The translations under genes were made by a program, and so were the position numbers. The notes under the pieces were generated by a model, which saw only the letters and a program-made list of their open reading frames with translations, had not been told where the DNA came from and searched no databases. Below, piece after piece: positions 21,427 through 30,997 of a DNA stretch of 64,000 bases. The stretch's first letter is position 1. Every line of letters starts with the position of its first letter. Location of the stretch: the NCBI GenBank assembly GCA_965204235.1, contig OZ241979.1:1116001-1180000 (forward strand), given 5' to 3'. Source of the stretch: JAJDTQ01 sp965204235. GTDB lineage: Bacteria > Desulfobacterota > Binatia > UBA9968 > JAJDTQ01.

Positions 21427-22642
21427 CAGCCCCTGCAAAAAGTTTCGGCGGCTCCGCCCGGGCGATCCGGTTCTTCCCCACCTCCACCACGCGGTGCGCC
21501 TCCCGCCGGAACTCGAAGTTGGGGTCGTCCACCCCCGCGCCGTCCACCCGCACCGCGCGCTGGGCCACCAACCGCCGGGCGTCGCTCCTGGAGCGCGCGA
21601 AGCCGAGGTCCACCAGCAACTCGCACACTCGGATCCGGTCGGGCGGCGAAAAACTCTTGCGGATGTCCCTGGGGATGTCCCGCCGCTGGTGCCGCGTCTC
21701 GAAATAGTCCTGGGCGGCCTTGGCGGCGTCACGCCCGTGAAAACGCTCCACGATCTCCGCCGCCAGGGACTTCTTGACCTCCATGGGGTGCAGCGAGCCT
21801 TCGGCCACCGCCGCCTTGTCGCCGCCGATGTCCTCCAGGGCGCGGCCGCTGAGGAGCTCCAGGTAGCGCCACATCAACTCGTCGGAGACCGACATGGCCC
21901 TGCCGTACATCTCTTCGGGAGGCGCGGCAATACCGATGTGGTTGTCCAGGCTCTTGCTCATCTTCTGGACGCCGTCGGTGCCCTCCAGCAACGGCATCAT
22001 GCAGACCACCTGCGGCTCCATCCCGGCCTCCCGCTGGAGCTCGCGCCCCACCAGCAGGTTGAATTTCTGGTCCGTCCCGCCCAGCTCGACGTCGGCTTCG
22101 AGCACCACCGAGTCATACCCCTGGACCAGCGGATACAGGAACTCGTGGATGCCGATGGGCTCCCGCGCGTGGTGCCGCTTCTTGAAGTCGTCCCTCTCCA
22201 ACATCCGGGCGACCGTGTATTTGCCGCTCAACTCCAGCAACCCGTCCGCCCCCAGCCCTTCCATCCATCGACTGTTGAAGTCGATGATCGTCGCCTGCGG
22301 ATCCAGGATCTTGAAGATCTGCTCCCTGTAGGTCGCGGCGTTCTCCAGGACTTCGTCCCGACCGAGCTGCTTGCGCGTTTCCGACTTGCCCGAGGGGTCT
22401 CCGATCATGCCGGTGAAATCGCCGATGAGGAAGATCACCTGGTGCCCCAGTTCCTGGAACTGCCTCATCTTCTGGATCAGCACGGTGTGGCCCAGGTGCA
22501 GGTCCGGCGCCGTGGGGTCGAAGCCGGCCTTGACCCGCAAAGGCGTCCCTCTCCCGAGTTTCTTCAGGAGCTCGTCCTCGGAGAGGATCTCCACGGCTCC
22601 GCGCTTCAGGCGTCTCAACTGCTCTGTGGGGCTCATGTCCAT
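21401..22642 (-). CDS. tyrS: Tyrosyl-tRNA synthetase
   Basis: 413 residues. Class I signature motifs are DLHLGHTVL (HIGH-type) near residue 50 and KMSKS near residue 233, with GDFTGMIGDPSG, YPLVQGYDSV and LGGTDQKFN characteristic of the TyrRS-2 (TyrZ-like) branch. A C-terminal S4 RNA-binding domain (residues ~345-405, ARSRSDARRLVAQRAVRVDG) is present. It attaches tyrosine to tRNA-Tyr in the cytoplasm. It begins 30 bp after rny and is followed directly by the rrn leader; the rrn promoter overlaps its 3' end, and read-through from tyrS into rrn is possible. No T-box-like leader is seen. Confidence 0.95.
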   Translation of the reverse strand: MDMSPTEQLRRLKRGAVEILSEDELLKKLGRGTPLRVKAGFDPTAPDLHLGHTVLIQKMRQFQELGHQVIFLIGDFTGMIGDPSGKSETRKQLGRDEVLENAATYREQIFKILDPQATIIDFNSRWMEGLGADGLLELSGKYTVARMLERDDFKKRHHAREPIGIHEFLYPLVQGYDSVVLEADVELGGTDQKFNLLVGRELQREAGMEPQVVCMMPLLEGTDGVQKMSKSLDNHIGIAAPPEEMYGRAMSVSDELMWRYLELLSGRALEDIGGDKAAVAEGSLHPMEVKKSLAAEIVERFHGRDAAKAAQDYFETRHQRRDIPRDIRKSFSPPDRIRVCELLVDLGFARSRSDARRLVAQRAVRVDGAGVDDPNFEFRREAHRVVEVGKNRIARAEPPKLFAGAVDTVRSLR

Positions 22643-22672
22643 GCCGGCAAGCCGTTCCGGGAAGGGACTCCG

Positions 22673-24235
22673 CTAGTGGGCGTACTCGACGGCCCGGGTC
22701 TCCCGGATGACCGTCACCTTGATCTGGCCCGGGTAGGCCATCTCGTTCTCCACTTTCTTCGCCACCGCCCGGGCCATGGACGCGGCCTCGTCGTCGGAAA
22801 CCTGCGCCGCCTGGACGATGATCCTGAGCTCCCGTCCCGCCTGCACCGCGTAGGACTTCTCCACTCCCTCGAAGGAGTTGCTGATCCTCTCCAGCTCTTC
22901 GAGTCGTCGGACGTAGGTCTCGAGCATCTCCCGGCGCGCCCCCGGACGAGCCCCGGAAAGGGCGTCCGCGGCGTCCACCAGCGGCGCCAGGATGGTCTCG
23001 GCCCGGATCTCCTCGTGGTGGGCCGCGATGGCGTTGACGATCTTGGGCGACTCGCCGTACTTCCTCGCCAACTCGCCGCCGATGATGGCGTGCGACCCTT
23101 CCACCTCGTGGTCCACCGCCTTCCCGATGTCGTGGAGCAGCGCCGCCCGGCGGGCCTGCTTCTCGTTCAGGCCGAGCTCCGCCGCCATGGCGCCGCAGAG
23201 GAACGCCATCTCGATGGAATGCAGCAGGACGTTCTGGGCATAGCTGTACCGGAACTTCAGCCTCCCCAGGAGCTTCACGAGTTCGGGATGGACGCCGTGG
23301 ACGCCCACGTCGAACACCGCCTTCTGTCCGGCTTCCTTGATGACCTCGTCGATCTCGCGCTCGGACCGGCGGACCACGTCCTCGATGCGCCCCGGGTGTA
23401 TGCGGCCGTCCGAGATGAGCGTCTCCAGGGAAAGGCGGGCGATCTCCCGGCGGATCGGGTTGTGGCCCGAAATGATCACGGACTCCGGCGTATCGTCCAC
23501 GATCAGGTCGATGCCGGTGGCCGCCTCCAGGGCCCGGATATTGCGCCCCTCGCGACCGATGATCCGCCCTTTCATCTCGTCGTTGGGGAGGGACACCACC
23601 GACACCGTCCGCTCGGTGACGAAGTCCCCCGCCAACCGGGCGATGGCCAGGGCGACCACCTTCTTGGCTTCGCGGTCCGCCTCCGCCTTTGCCTGCTCCT
23701 CCATGATCCGGATCCGCCGGGCGGAGTCGTACCGCGCCTCCTCGACCATCTCGGCCATCAGGATCTTCTTCGCCTCCTCGCGGCTCGTCTCGGCCACCAC
23801 CTCCAGTTGGCGCTTTGCCTCGCCCACCAGACGCCGGGCCTCCGACTCCATTTCCTCCACCGACTCCCGTTTCCTCTCGACGGCTCCCTCCCGATGGGTC
23901 AGGCCGTCTTCGCGCTTCTCGATGCTCTCCAGCCGTTTGTCCAGGACCTCCTCCCGGGTCAACAACCTCCGCTCCAGCGTCTGCAGGTCTTTCCGGGTCT
24001 CCCGCATGTCGTTCTCGAACCCGGAGCGGGCGAGCAATACCTCGTCCCTGGCCTGGATCTCGGCCTCCTTCCGGACGGCGTCGGCCTCCCTCCGCGCCTC
24101 GTCCAGGATACGTTCGGCGGTGTTCCGATCGAGCTCTCTCTGGAGCTGGCGCTGCTTCCTTCGGACCAAGAGTACGACGACGGTCAGCAGGCAACCCAGA
24201 ACGACGCCCAGAACCAAAGAAGACCATGTAACCAA
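22673..24235 (-). CDS. rny: Ribonuclease Y
   Basis: 520 residues with the full RNase Y plan: an N-terminal membrane anchor (SSLVLGVVLGCLLTVVVLLV, residues ~5-24), a long charged coiled coil to about residue 200, a KH domain (GRIIGREGRNIRALEAATG) and an HD phosphohydrolase domain with ALLHDIGKAVDHEVEGSHA. It is the membrane-tethered endonuclease that starts mRNA decay. The window also codes RNase G, so both decay initiators coexist. It lies 40 bp after fau and 30 bp before tyrS, in a co-directional run. Confidence 0.95.
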   Translation of the reverse strand: MVTWSSLVLGVVLGCLLTVVVLLVRRKQRQLQRELDRNTAERILDEARREADAVRKEAEIQARDEVLLARSGFENDMRETRKDLQTLERRLLTREEVLDKRLESIEKREDGLTHREGAVERKRESVEEMESEARRLVGEAKRQLEVVAETSREEAKKILMAEMVEEARYDSARRIRIMEEQAKAEADREAKKVVALAIARLAGDFVTERTVSVVSLPNDEMKGRIIGREGRNIRALEAATGIDLIVDDTPESVIISGHNPIRREIARLSLETLISDGRIHPGRIEDVVRRSEREIDEVIKEAGQKAVFDVGVHGVHPELVKLLGRLKFRYSYAQNVLLHSIEMAFLCGAMAAELGLNEKQARRAALLHDIGKAVDHEVEGSHAIIGGELARKYGESPKIVNAIAAHHEEIRAETILAPLVDAADALSGARPGARREMLETYVRRLEELERISNSFEGVEKSYAVQAGRELRIIVQAAQVSDDEAASMARAVAKKVENEMAYPGQIKVTVIRETRAVEYAH

Positions 24236-24275
24236 AACGAGCTACCTCCCGGAAGCACCGGCCCGATGCGGACGT

Positions 24276-24866
24276 CTATCCGCAAGGCCGTCCGACCTGC
24301 TCCGTTCCGCCGCAGGCAACGACCCGGTTCTCCGTCACCACGTAGTGGACCGGCAGGTCCCCCGGTTCCGTGGGCACTTCCTCCAGCAACTGGAACTCGT
24401 AGGCCAGGGCGATCCTCGGCGCGCGGGAACCCAGGCTGTCCAACAACCGGTCATACCAGCCGGCTCCGCGCCCCAGGCGGTTTCCGTTGCGGTCGAAGGC
24501 TATGCCCGGGACGAACACCGCCAGTCCGGGGTCTTCGCACGGCTGACTTCCCGCGGGCTCGAGTATCCCGTACCGGCCGGGAACCAGTTCGGCTTCGCAC
24601 CGCACCCGGACGACGCGCGGGAACCCGTCCGTGACCTTCGGATAATAGAGCCGTTTCCGTGCTTCCAAAGCGTCCCGGCTTATCTCCGACGTCCCTACCT
24701 CGTTGCCCAGCGGACTGTAGAGCGCAACGGCGCGAGCCGCCCGGTAAACGGGCAACCCCAGGGCGCTGCGCTGGATCCTCTCCCCCCGGGCGCGAACCGA
24801 GGCGGACGAAAGGGACTCCCTCTGCGCCAGGACCGCCTCCCTCAGGGCCGCCTTCGTCTCCCTCAT
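24276..24866 (-). CDS. fau: 5-formyltetrahydrofolate cyclo-ligase
   Basis: About 196 residues from MRETKAALRE. It makes 5,10-methenyl-THF from 5-formyl-THF with ATP. Seen: the N-terminal KAALREAVLAQRESL helix, the phosphate-binding region VPGIAFDRNGNRLGRGAGWYDRLL (family consensus GRGGGYYD) and the C-terminal LAYEFQLLEEVPTEPGDLPVHYVVTE. The frame is open further upstream to 25052, but that part overlaps zapA and looks spurious. It follows zapA by 82 bp, the same zapA-fau order seen in many proteobacteria. The 6S RNA that often sits between them is not visible here. Confidence 0.88.
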   Translation of the reverse strand: MRETKAALREAVLAQRESLSSASVRARGERIQRSALGLPVYRAARAVALYSPLGNEVGTSEISRDALEARKRLYYPKVTDGFPRVVRVRCEAELVPGRYGILEPAGSQPCEDPGLAVFVPGIAFDRNGNRLGRGAGWYDRLLDSLGSRAPRIALAYEFQLLEEVPTEPGDLPVHYVVTENRVVACGGTEQVGRPCG

Positions 24867-24948
24867 CGAGGAGATCCGGAACAGGCGCCGAGGGAGGGCT
24901 GCGGCGCGGAAAGAGACAGCCGGAAGAACCCGTCCGGGAAGACGCGCA

Positions 24949-25227
24949 TCAGTCGTCTTCGGACAAGGTCGCCGCCAGCCTCTCGAGCAACCGGTCCACC
25001 CGGTTCGCGGCCTCGTCGTAGTCGTCCTTGAGGCGGTGGTATTCGTCCGCAATGTTCAAAGCCACGAGCATCGCCATGTTGTACTTGCCCCCGGGATGGG
25101 TGGACTGGCTGACCTCGTGCATCTTCCCGTCCACATAGTCCGCCACTTTCCGGATGTGCTCCTCCTCGTCGTCGCTCCGGAGAGTGAACTTCTGCCCCAT
25201 GATCTTGACTTGCACCGCCTTTGGCAT
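24949..25227 (-). CDS. zapA: Cell division protein ZapA
   Basis: 92 residues: a small beta domain (VQVKIMGQKFTLRSDDEEEHIRKVADYVD) followed by a coiled coil. The AMLVALNIADEY motif is a ZapA hallmark. ZapA cross-links FtsZ filaments and stabilises the Z-ring. It begins 6 bp after the zapB-like gene and is transcribed with it. Confidence 0.9.
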   Translation of the reverse strand: MPKAVQVKIMGQKFTLRSDDEEEHIRKVADYVDGKMHEVSQSTHPGGKYNMAMLVALNIADEYHRLKDDYDEAANRVDRLLERLAATLSEDD

Positions 25228-25233
25228 TTGTCG

Positions 25234-25461
25234 TCACGAAAGGTCGAGTTGCTCGAACCGGCCGATGATCTTCGTCAGCCGCGCGCGCAACGCCACCCGT
25301 TCGCTCTCGTACCGCCGGATGCGGTCGTTCAGGCTCTTGAACTGCGCGTCCCGTTCCTGGACGCGCAGTTGCGCCCGAGCCATGGCCTTCTTCGTCCTCC
25401 GATGCTGCTCGACGAGACGCTCGACCAGGATCTCCATCTGTTCGAGTTTGTCAGGATCCAT
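25234..25461 (-). CDS. Small coiled-coil protein, ZapB-like
   Basis: About 75 residues from MDPDKLEQME, almost entirely heptad-rich coiled coil (EILVERLVEQHRRTKKAMAR...RIRRYESERVALRARLTKIIGRFEQLDL). No enzymatic motif. Position directly upstream of zapA and the coil suggest a ZapB-like partner that links ZapA/Z-ring to other structures; this is inferred from context, since such coils diverge quickly. An in-frame TTG at 25479 could add 6 residues. Confidence 0.7.
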   Translation of the reverse strand: MDPDKLEQMEILVERLVEQHRRTKKAMARAQLRVQERDAQFKSLNDRIRRYESERVALRARLTKIIGRFEQLDLS

Positions 25462-25492
25462 GCGCCAAATACCGAACAAATCCTCAATTGAT

Positions 25493-25522
25493 AGTTTAAG
25501 ATTTGCCGAAGCCGGATGTCAA
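25493..25522 (-). promoter_or_regulatory. Promoter of the zapB-zapA-fau run
   Basis: Minus strand: consensus TTGACA (25522-25517), 18 bp spacer, TAAACT (25498-25493). It sits just after the ftsY stop and about 30 bp upstream of the zapB-like ATG, so this run can be expressed independently of ftsY. Confidence 0.5.
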
Positions 25523-25543
25523 GCCGCTCGACCACCCCCGCGA

Positions 25544-26449
25544 CTACGCGAGCAGGGCCTGCACGAACGCGTCGGGATCGAATTCCTGGAGGTCGTCCAC
25601 CCCTTCCCCGACTCCCACGTACTCCATGGGAATCGCCAGCTCCTGCTGGATCCGCACCACCGCTCCGCCCCTGGCGGTGCCGTCGAGTTTGGTCAGCACG
25701 ATGCCGCTCACGCTGACGGCCTCCCGGAAGACCCTGGCCTGTGCGACGGCGTTCTGGCCGGTGTTCGCGTCCACCACCAGCAGGGTCTCGTGCGGAGCCC
25801 CTTCCCGGGCCTTTCCCAGGACGCGGCGCATCTTCCTGAGCTCCTCCACCAGGTTGACCTTGTTGTGGAGCCTGCCGGCGGTGTCGATGAGGAGCACGTC
25901 CGCGTCCCGTTTCCGAGCCGCGTGCACGGCGTCGAACACCACCCCCGAGGGGTCCTGCCCCGGAGCGTGCTTTACGACTTCCGACCCTGCCCGGCGTCCC
26001 CATACCTCGAGCTGCTCGATGGCCCCGGCGCGGAAGGTGTCGGCCGCGGCCAGCAGCACTTTCTTCCCGCTCCGCTCCAGGCGGTGAGCCAGCTTTCCGA
26101 CGGTGGTGGTCTTGCCGACGCCGTTCACGCCCACCACCAGGACCACCCAGGGGGACTCCGAGCACCGACGGGACCCCATCCCGTGATGCTCCTGCAACAG
26201 GGCGGCCAGCTCCCGTCGCAACGACGCAGTCCCGTCGCCGCCGCGCGCCCCGCCCTCGCCGTGCACGGAGTCCAGCAGCCGCCGGGTCGCCCGGACACCG
26301 AAGTCCGCCCCGAGGAGAAGCTCTTCCAGCGCATCCCGGCGGGCGTCCCCGTCCTCCGCCAGGGCGCCCGCCAGACGGCCGGCCCACGCCGCCCTGGTCC
26401 GGGACAGGCCTCGCCTGAGACGCTCCAGGAATCCTTCTTTCCGACTCAT
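25544..26449 (-). CDS. ftsY: Signal recognition particle receptor FtsY
   Basis: 301 residues from MSRKEGFLER. The NG domain is complete: G1 GVNGVGKTTTVGKLA, G2/G3 AADTFRAGAIEQLEVW and LIDTAGRLHNKVNLVEEL, G4 TKLDGTARGG and the closing GVGEGVDDLQEFDPDAFVQALL. The acidic A domain is almost absent, giving the short FtsY form. It is the membrane receptor that docks SRP-ribosome complexes at the translocon. An in-frame upstream start at 26509 is less likely. It lies downstream of smc, a widely conserved smc-ftsY arrangement, but separated here by a 245 bp gap containing a dispersed repeat. Confidence 0.94.
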   Translation of the reverse strand: MSRKEGFLERLRRGLSRTRAAWAGRLAGALAEDGDARRDALEELLLGADFGVRATRRLLDSVHGEGGARGGDGTASLRRELAALLQEHHGMGSRRCSESPWVVLVVGVNGVGKTTTVGKLAHRLERSGKKVLLAAADTFRAGAIEQLEVWGRRAGSEVVKHAPGQDPSGVVFDAVHAARKRDADVLLIDTAGRLHNKVNLVEELRKMRRVLGKAREGAPHETLLVVDANTGQNAVAQARVFREAVSVSGIVLTKLDGTARGGAVVRIQQELAIPMEYVGVGEGVDDLQEFDPDAFVQALLA

Positions 26450-26582
26450 GAACGCATGACCTCGAGTCCGACGAACGGGAGTTGACCACAGAGGCCGCAC
26501 ATCCGTCAACGAACGGGGGCGTCACCCCTTGCGCGGGGCGTCGGGAGGAGCGGACGGCGCAGCGATGCGGGAAGGGCGGTCA

Positions 26583-26677
26583 GGGAAACTCGGAACGATT
26601 GCCCCCGTTCGTCCCGAGCGTAGCGTAGCGAAGTCGAAGGACGCGCTTTCCCATGGGGAAAGGCGCCTCGAGCCGGA
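26583..26677 (-). repeat. Dispersed intergenic repeat, copy B (inverted)
   Basis: On the minus strand: CCGGCTCGAGGCGCCTTTCC, CCATGGGAAAGCGCGTCC, then the shared core ending CAATCGTTCCGAGTTTCC. It fills most of the 245 bp between ftsY and smc. It shares the left extension (GCTCGAGGCGCCT) with copy C and the right extension (GTTCnGAGTTTCC) with copy A. The CTTTCCC/GGGGAAAG palindrome and core ends can form hairpins. Confidence 0.75.
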
Positions 26678-26693
26678 ATGGATCAGGGGCTCC

Positions 26694-29600
26694 TCAGACC
26701 ATCTCCACGGAGACGATCCTGGACACCCCGGGATCGTCCATGGTGACTCCGTAGAGCACGTCCGCGGCGAGCATCGTCCTCTTGTTGTGGGTGATGATCA
26801 CGAACTGCGCCAACCGCGTCATCTCCTTGACCATCTCGATGAACAGGTCGAGGTTCACGTCGTCGAGGGGCGCGTCCACCTCGTCGAGGAAACAGAACGG
26901 GCTGGGCCTGGTCAGGAAGATGGCGAAGAGAAGGCTCACCGCGGTCAACGCCTTCTCGCCGCCGGAGAGCAGGCTGATGGACTGAAGCTTCTTGCCGGGC
27001 GGCTGGGCGACGATATCGACCCCGGTCTCCAGGTAGTCGTTCTCGTCCGTGAGCCTCAGCGACGCCTTGCCGCCGTTGAACAGCCTGGGAAAGATCGCCC
27101 GGAACTTCCCGTCGATCTCCTCGAAGCTCTCCTTGAACCGGAGCCGGCAGATGCGGTTGAGCTTGGTGATGGTCTGCTGCAGGTCGGCCATGGACCGTTC
27201 CAGGTCCTCCCGCTGCTCGGACAGGAACCGGCTCCGCTCCGTGAGCTCTTCGAACTCGCCGATGGCCGCGAGGTTGACCTCGCCCATCCGTTGCAGCCGG
27301 GCGCGCAACTCCGCCACCTCTTCGGGCAGGTCGTCCGCGGACGCGCCTCCGTCGTCCTCGTCGAGCGTCAGCGCCGCCAAGTCCACGCCGTATTTCTCCC
27401 GGATGTCGTCATGCAGGTGGCCCAGCTCCATGGCCTTCTCCTTCTGGAGTAGCTGGAGCCTTCCCCGCTCCTCCTGCATGGCGTCGATGTCCGGACGAAC
27501 CAGGTGGATGGCCTCTTCCACCTCCCGTATCCGGTCCGCCAGGGCGCGGCGGTCCCGTTGCCGTGAAGCCGCGTCGGCTTCCGCCTCGTGGAGCCGGATC
27601 CGCAACGCCCGTATCCGCGACTCGGACTGCCCGCGGGACGCCGCCATCTCCTCGATCTTGCGGGTCATTTCCGCGATCCGGCTTTCCCGCTCCGCCAGTC
27701 GTGAGACCAACTCGGCGCGCAGGCTGAGCCGGTTCTCGAGGTTCGCCCTGGAGTTCTCCTCCTTCTCCCTGGCCGCGGCCGCCCGCACGCGGGATTCGTT
27801 CAGCCGCGAATCCGCGGTCCGCAACGCTTCCTCGGACTCCTGCCAGGAGGCCCGCAGATCCCGCAACCGCGATTCCGACGCGGCCCTTTCGCGCGAGGAT
27901 TCGACGATGGCGGCATCGCACGCCGCGACGGATTCGTTCAGCGCGTCCACCTCGCTCGACACGTTGCGGAGTTCCTGGCCGATGGTCGCCAAGTCCTGGC
28001 GCGAGCGGGCGACGGCCTGCTCCGTGCGCAACAGCTCGTGCTCGAGTTGCACCTTGGCCACAGCCAACTCCCCGGCCTCCTCCACGAACCGCTGGCGTTC
28101 CGCCTCCGCTCCCCGCAACTCCGACCTCGCGTCCGCCACTCGCCGGTCCTGGGCCCGGACGCTCTCCTCGTGCGCCAAAACCTCCGCCTCCAACTCCTTG
28201 ATCCTGCGGCGCCGCGAGATCGGGTTCCCGTCCAGGCTTTCGGCGCTCCCTCCGGTGACCACCCCCATGGGCTCGATGACCTCGCCGTCCAGGGTCACCA
28301 GCGAGTGGCTGGAGCCGTTGGAGCGCCAGAGCCCCAGTCCCGATTCCAGGTCCCTGACCACCGCCACGTCGCCCAGCAGGTACTCGGCCACGTCCCGGTA
28401 CCCGTCCTTCACCTCCACGAGTCCGAGCAGAGGGGCGATGACGGCCGGGCCCGACGGCATGACCGGAGCGGCGCCGTTGCGCCGCTCGAACCGGCGTGGA
28501 ATGAACCCGCCCCGGCCCGCCGATTCCCGCTTGAGGTACTCGACGGCCTCCACCCCCTCCTCGTGTCCCTGGACCACGACGTACTGGAGCCGTTCCCCCA
28601 ACACCGCGGTCAAGGCCTTCTCCAGGTCCCGGGGAGCTTCGATGAAGTCCGCCACCACGCCGCAAACCCCGTCCGAACCGCCGTTGCTCCGGTGCTTGAA
28701 CATGACCGCGCGCACGCCCTCCTGGTACCCCTCGAAGTTCCTTTGCAGCGCTTCGAGGGAGGCCAGGCCGGAACGCGCCTCCTGCAGTTCCTCCTTGAGT
28801 CGAGCCATGACTTCCTCATGCCCGTCCAGGGCGGCCCTGCTCCCTTCCAGGCGCGCGTCGGCCTGACGCACGCCTTCCTCCGTCTGCGACGCGCGCGTCT
28901 CGCACTTCTCGAGCTCGCCGGCCTGGCGCGCGCGCTCGCCGTCCAGCACCTCGACCTGCCGTTCGACCGACCTCCCCTCGCTCTCCTTTTCCGCCGACTC
29001 CGCGGTCAGCCGCGCCAAGCGCTGTTCGTGGGCCTGCTTCGCATTGGTGACCTGGGAGTGGGCGGCGACCCGGTCCACCATGAGTTCCCTTTCGCGCTCC
29101 ACCGCGGCCCGGAGCGCCTCGATCCGGGTCCGCAACTCCGCCGCTTCCCCTTCCATGCGCTGCACGCTCTCGTCTTCGCTCCGGGAACACCGCGCGAACT
29201 CTTCGCTCGCCTTGCCCAACTCCGCGATCTCGCTCGACACCCGCTCCAGACGCGCACCGGCGTCGAGAAGGTCGGCCCTTTCCCTTTCGACGAAACCCCT
29301 CCGCTCGCCTTCCTCGCGCTGGAAGGACTCGATCCGCTGCTCCTCCCGGTTCACCTCCAGCTCGATCTGGTGAAGCCGCTCCTGGGACGACGCGATCTCC
29401 CCGTCGAGCTCCAGCAGGGACACCCGGGCGCGCTCGCTTTCCGCCTCCCTGGACCGTACCGTGGCCGTAAGCGAAGTGATCCGATCCTCGACGGCGGCGA
29501 CCTCGGCGCCGCGCTCGGCGATCTCCCGCTCCAACCCCTGCTTGCGCCAGGCCGCCCAGCGCACCTCCTTTTCCTGCAGCCGTTCCCTGAGGCTCCGGTA

Positions 29601-30251
29601 CCGCTCGGCCCTCTTCGCCTGGACCTCGATCCTGTGGAATTGCCGCTCCACCTCGCGGACGATGTCGTTCACGCGCAGCAGGTTCTGGCGCGTCCGCTCC
29701 ATCTTCCGCTCCGCCGCCTGCCGGCGGCTCTTGAACCGGCTCGTGCCGGCCGCCTCCTCGATGACGCGGCGCCGGTCTTCGGGCTTCGCGTTCACCAACT
29801 CCTCGACGCGGCCCTGCCCGATGATGGAGTACGACTTGTTGCCGACGCCGCTCCCCAGGAAGAGTTCCCCGATGTCGCGCAAACGGCAGGGCGCGCGATT
29901 GATGGAGTATTCGGACTCCCCCGAGCGGAAGAGCCGCCGTGTCACCGCGACCTCGTCGAACGCGCCGTAATCGGCCGGGGCGCTGTGGTCGGAGTTGTCC
30001 AGCAACGCCGTGACTTCCGCCATGCCGATGGGCGCAAGCCGCTCGCTGCCGCTGAAGATCACGTCCTCCATGGTCTGGCCCCGGAGGTACCGGGCGCTCT
30101 GCTCGCCCATGGCCCACCGCAGCGCATCGACGACGTTGGACTTGCCGCAACCGTTGGGCCCCACGATTGCCGTGACGTCGGAGGTGAAATCGAGGACGGT
30201 CCTGTCCGCGAAAGACTTGAACCCGGAGATTTCCAGAGCCTTCAGACGCAT
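26694..30251 (-). CDS. smc: Chromosome segregation protein SMC
   Basis: 1185 residues, the typical length. Seen: N-terminal Walker A GPNGCGKSNVVDALRWAMGE, two long coiled coils flanking a hinge (about residues 500-680, with VCGVVADFIEAP and GEVIEPMGVVTGGS), and the C-terminal ABC signature LSGGEKALTAVSLLFAIF followed by Walker B PFCFLDEVDAPLDDVN. It forms the bacterial condensin with ScpA/B and organises the chromosome. It is the first gene in the smc-ftsY block; no scpAB is nearby. Confidence 0.96.
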   Translation of the reverse strand: MRLKALEISGFKSFADRTVLDFTSDVTAIVGPNGCGKSNVVDALRWAMGEQSARYLRGQTMEDVIFSGSERLAPIGMAEVTALLDNSDHSAPADYGAFDEVAVTRRLFRSGESEYSINRAPCRLRDIGELFLGSGVGNKSYSIIGQGRVEELVNAKPEDRRRVIEEAAGTSRFKSRRQAAERKMERTRQNLLRVNDIVREVERQFHRIEVQAKRAERYRSLRERLQEKEVRWAAWRKQGLEREIAERGAEVAAVEDRITSLTATVRSREAESERARVSLLELDGEIASSQERLHQIELEVNREEQRIESFQREEGERRGFVERERADLLDAGARLERVSSEIAELGKASEEFARCSRSEDESVQRMEGEAAELRTRIEALRAAVERERELMVDRVAAHSQVTNAKQAHEQRLARLTAESAEKESEGRSVERQVEVLDGERARQAGELEKCETRASQTEEGVRQADARLEGSRAALDGHEEVMARLKEELQEARSGLASLEALQRNFEGYQEGVRAVMFKHRSNGGSDGVCGVVADFIEAPRDLEKALTAVLGERLQYVVVQGHEEGVEAVEYLKRESAGRGGFIPRRFERRNGAAPVMPSGPAVIAPLLGLVEVKDGYRDVAEYLLGDVAVVRDLESGLGLWRSNGSSHSLVTLDGEVIEPMGVVTGGSAESLDGNPISRRRRIKELEAEVLAHEESVRAQDRRVADARSELRGAEAERQRFVEEAGELAVAKVQLEHELLRTEQAVARSRQDLATIGQELRNVSSEVDALNESVAACDAAIVESSRERAASESRLRDLRASWQESEEALRTADSRLNESRVRAAAAREKEENSRANLENRLSLRAELVSRLAERESRIAEMTRKIEEMAASRGQSESRIRALRIRLHEAEADAASRQRDRRALADRIREVEEAIHLVRPDIDAMQEERGRLQLLQKEKAMELGHLHDDIREKYGVDLAALTLDEDDGGASADDLPEEVAELRARLQRMGEVNLAAIGEFEELTERSRFLSEQREDLERSMADLQQTITKLNRICRLRFKESFEEIDGKFRAIFPRLFNGGKASLRLTDENDYLETGVDIVAQPPGKKLQSISLLSGGEKALTAVSLLFAIFLTRPSPFCFLDEVDAPLDDVNLDLFIEMVKEMTRLAQFVIITHNKRTMLAADVLYGVTMDDPGVSRIVSVEMV

Positions 30252-30303
30252 GCGATGAACTCCGTACTCCGAAGGTGGACGGACCCGGAGTATCCACCGC
30301 GCT

Positions 30304-30332
30304 TTATTTCACAGGCAGGGGATCGGTGTCAA
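30304..30332 (-). promoter_or_regulatory. Possible smc promoter
   Basis: Consensus -35 TTGACA (30332-30327), 17 bp spacer and a weak -10 AAATAA (30309-30304), about 50 bp before the smc ATG. The -10 is poor, so this is tentative. Confidence 0.35.
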
Positions 30333-30400
30333 GGGAAACTCACAACATGGAGTGATGGCGCCGGCGGTCCACCACAACATGTGGGATCTGGAGGAACCGT

Positions 30401-30997
30401 CTATTCCTCCAGCAGGGCGGCGTTCCAGTACGAGGCGTCCACCGGGGACAGGAACGGGAGCCACTCGCGGTAGCGGACGTTCCCTCCGCCGTCCTGGACC
30501 AACGGCGTCCACCTGGGCTTGAGGGGCTCGCGCAGCAGCGTCATCCGGGCTTCCTGGGGCGTCCGTCCGCCCTTCCGGCGGTTGCACGGAACGCAGGAGC
30601 AGACGACGTTCTCCCACCGGGAGGCGCCGCCGCGGGAACGGGGGATCACGTGGTCCAGGTTGAGCTGGTTGCGCGGGAGCCTGCGCCCGCAGTACTGGCA
30701 GGTGGAACGGTCCCGGGCATAGATGTTGTACCGGCTGAACCGGACCTGCCGCCTGGGCGCCCGGTCGTACCGGACCAGGAGGATGACCCGCGGCACCCGC
30801 ACCACGTGGTCCACCATGCCCACGGTTTCCTCGTGGACCGACGCCGACAGGTCGCTCCAGCCCTTGAAATCGAAGGTCTGGTATCTTTCGTTGACGGCCC
30901 TGGCGATGCCCAGGTAGAGCAGGGTGAAAGCCCGACGCACCGACGTGACGTGTATCGGAAGGTACGAGCGATTCAACATCAGCACCTTCGTGTGCAT
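30401..30997 (-). CDS. HNH endonuclease family protein
   Basis: 198 residues from MHTKVLMLNRSYLP. The HNH zinc-finger nuclease domain is CQYCGRRLPRNQLNLDHVIPRSRGG followed by WENVVCSCVPCNRRKGGRTP, with two CxxC pairs, the catalytic DH and the NxxxRK end. The N-terminal LNRSYLPIHVTSVRRAFTLLYLGIARAV segment is typical of a widespread chromosomal HNH subfamily of unknown role, not linked to phage or intein here. The coding frame stays open far upstream into rng on the opposite strand; the ATG at 30997 is chosen by homology. Confidence 0.85.
   Translation of the reverse strand: MHTKVLMLNRSYLPIHVTSVRRAFTLLYLGIARAVNERYQTFDFKGWSDLSASVHEETVGMVDHVVRVPRVILLVRYDRAPRRQVRFSRYNIYARDRSTCQYCGRRLPRNQLNLDHVIPRSRGGASRWENVVCSCVPCNRRKGGRTPQEARMTLLREPLKPRWTPLVQDGGGNVRYREWLPFLSPVDASYWNAALLEE

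Noticed and set aside
24867..24948. 6S RNA (ssrS) between zapA and fau
   Set aside because: The gap is only 82 bp and shows no long imperfect hairpin with a central bulge.
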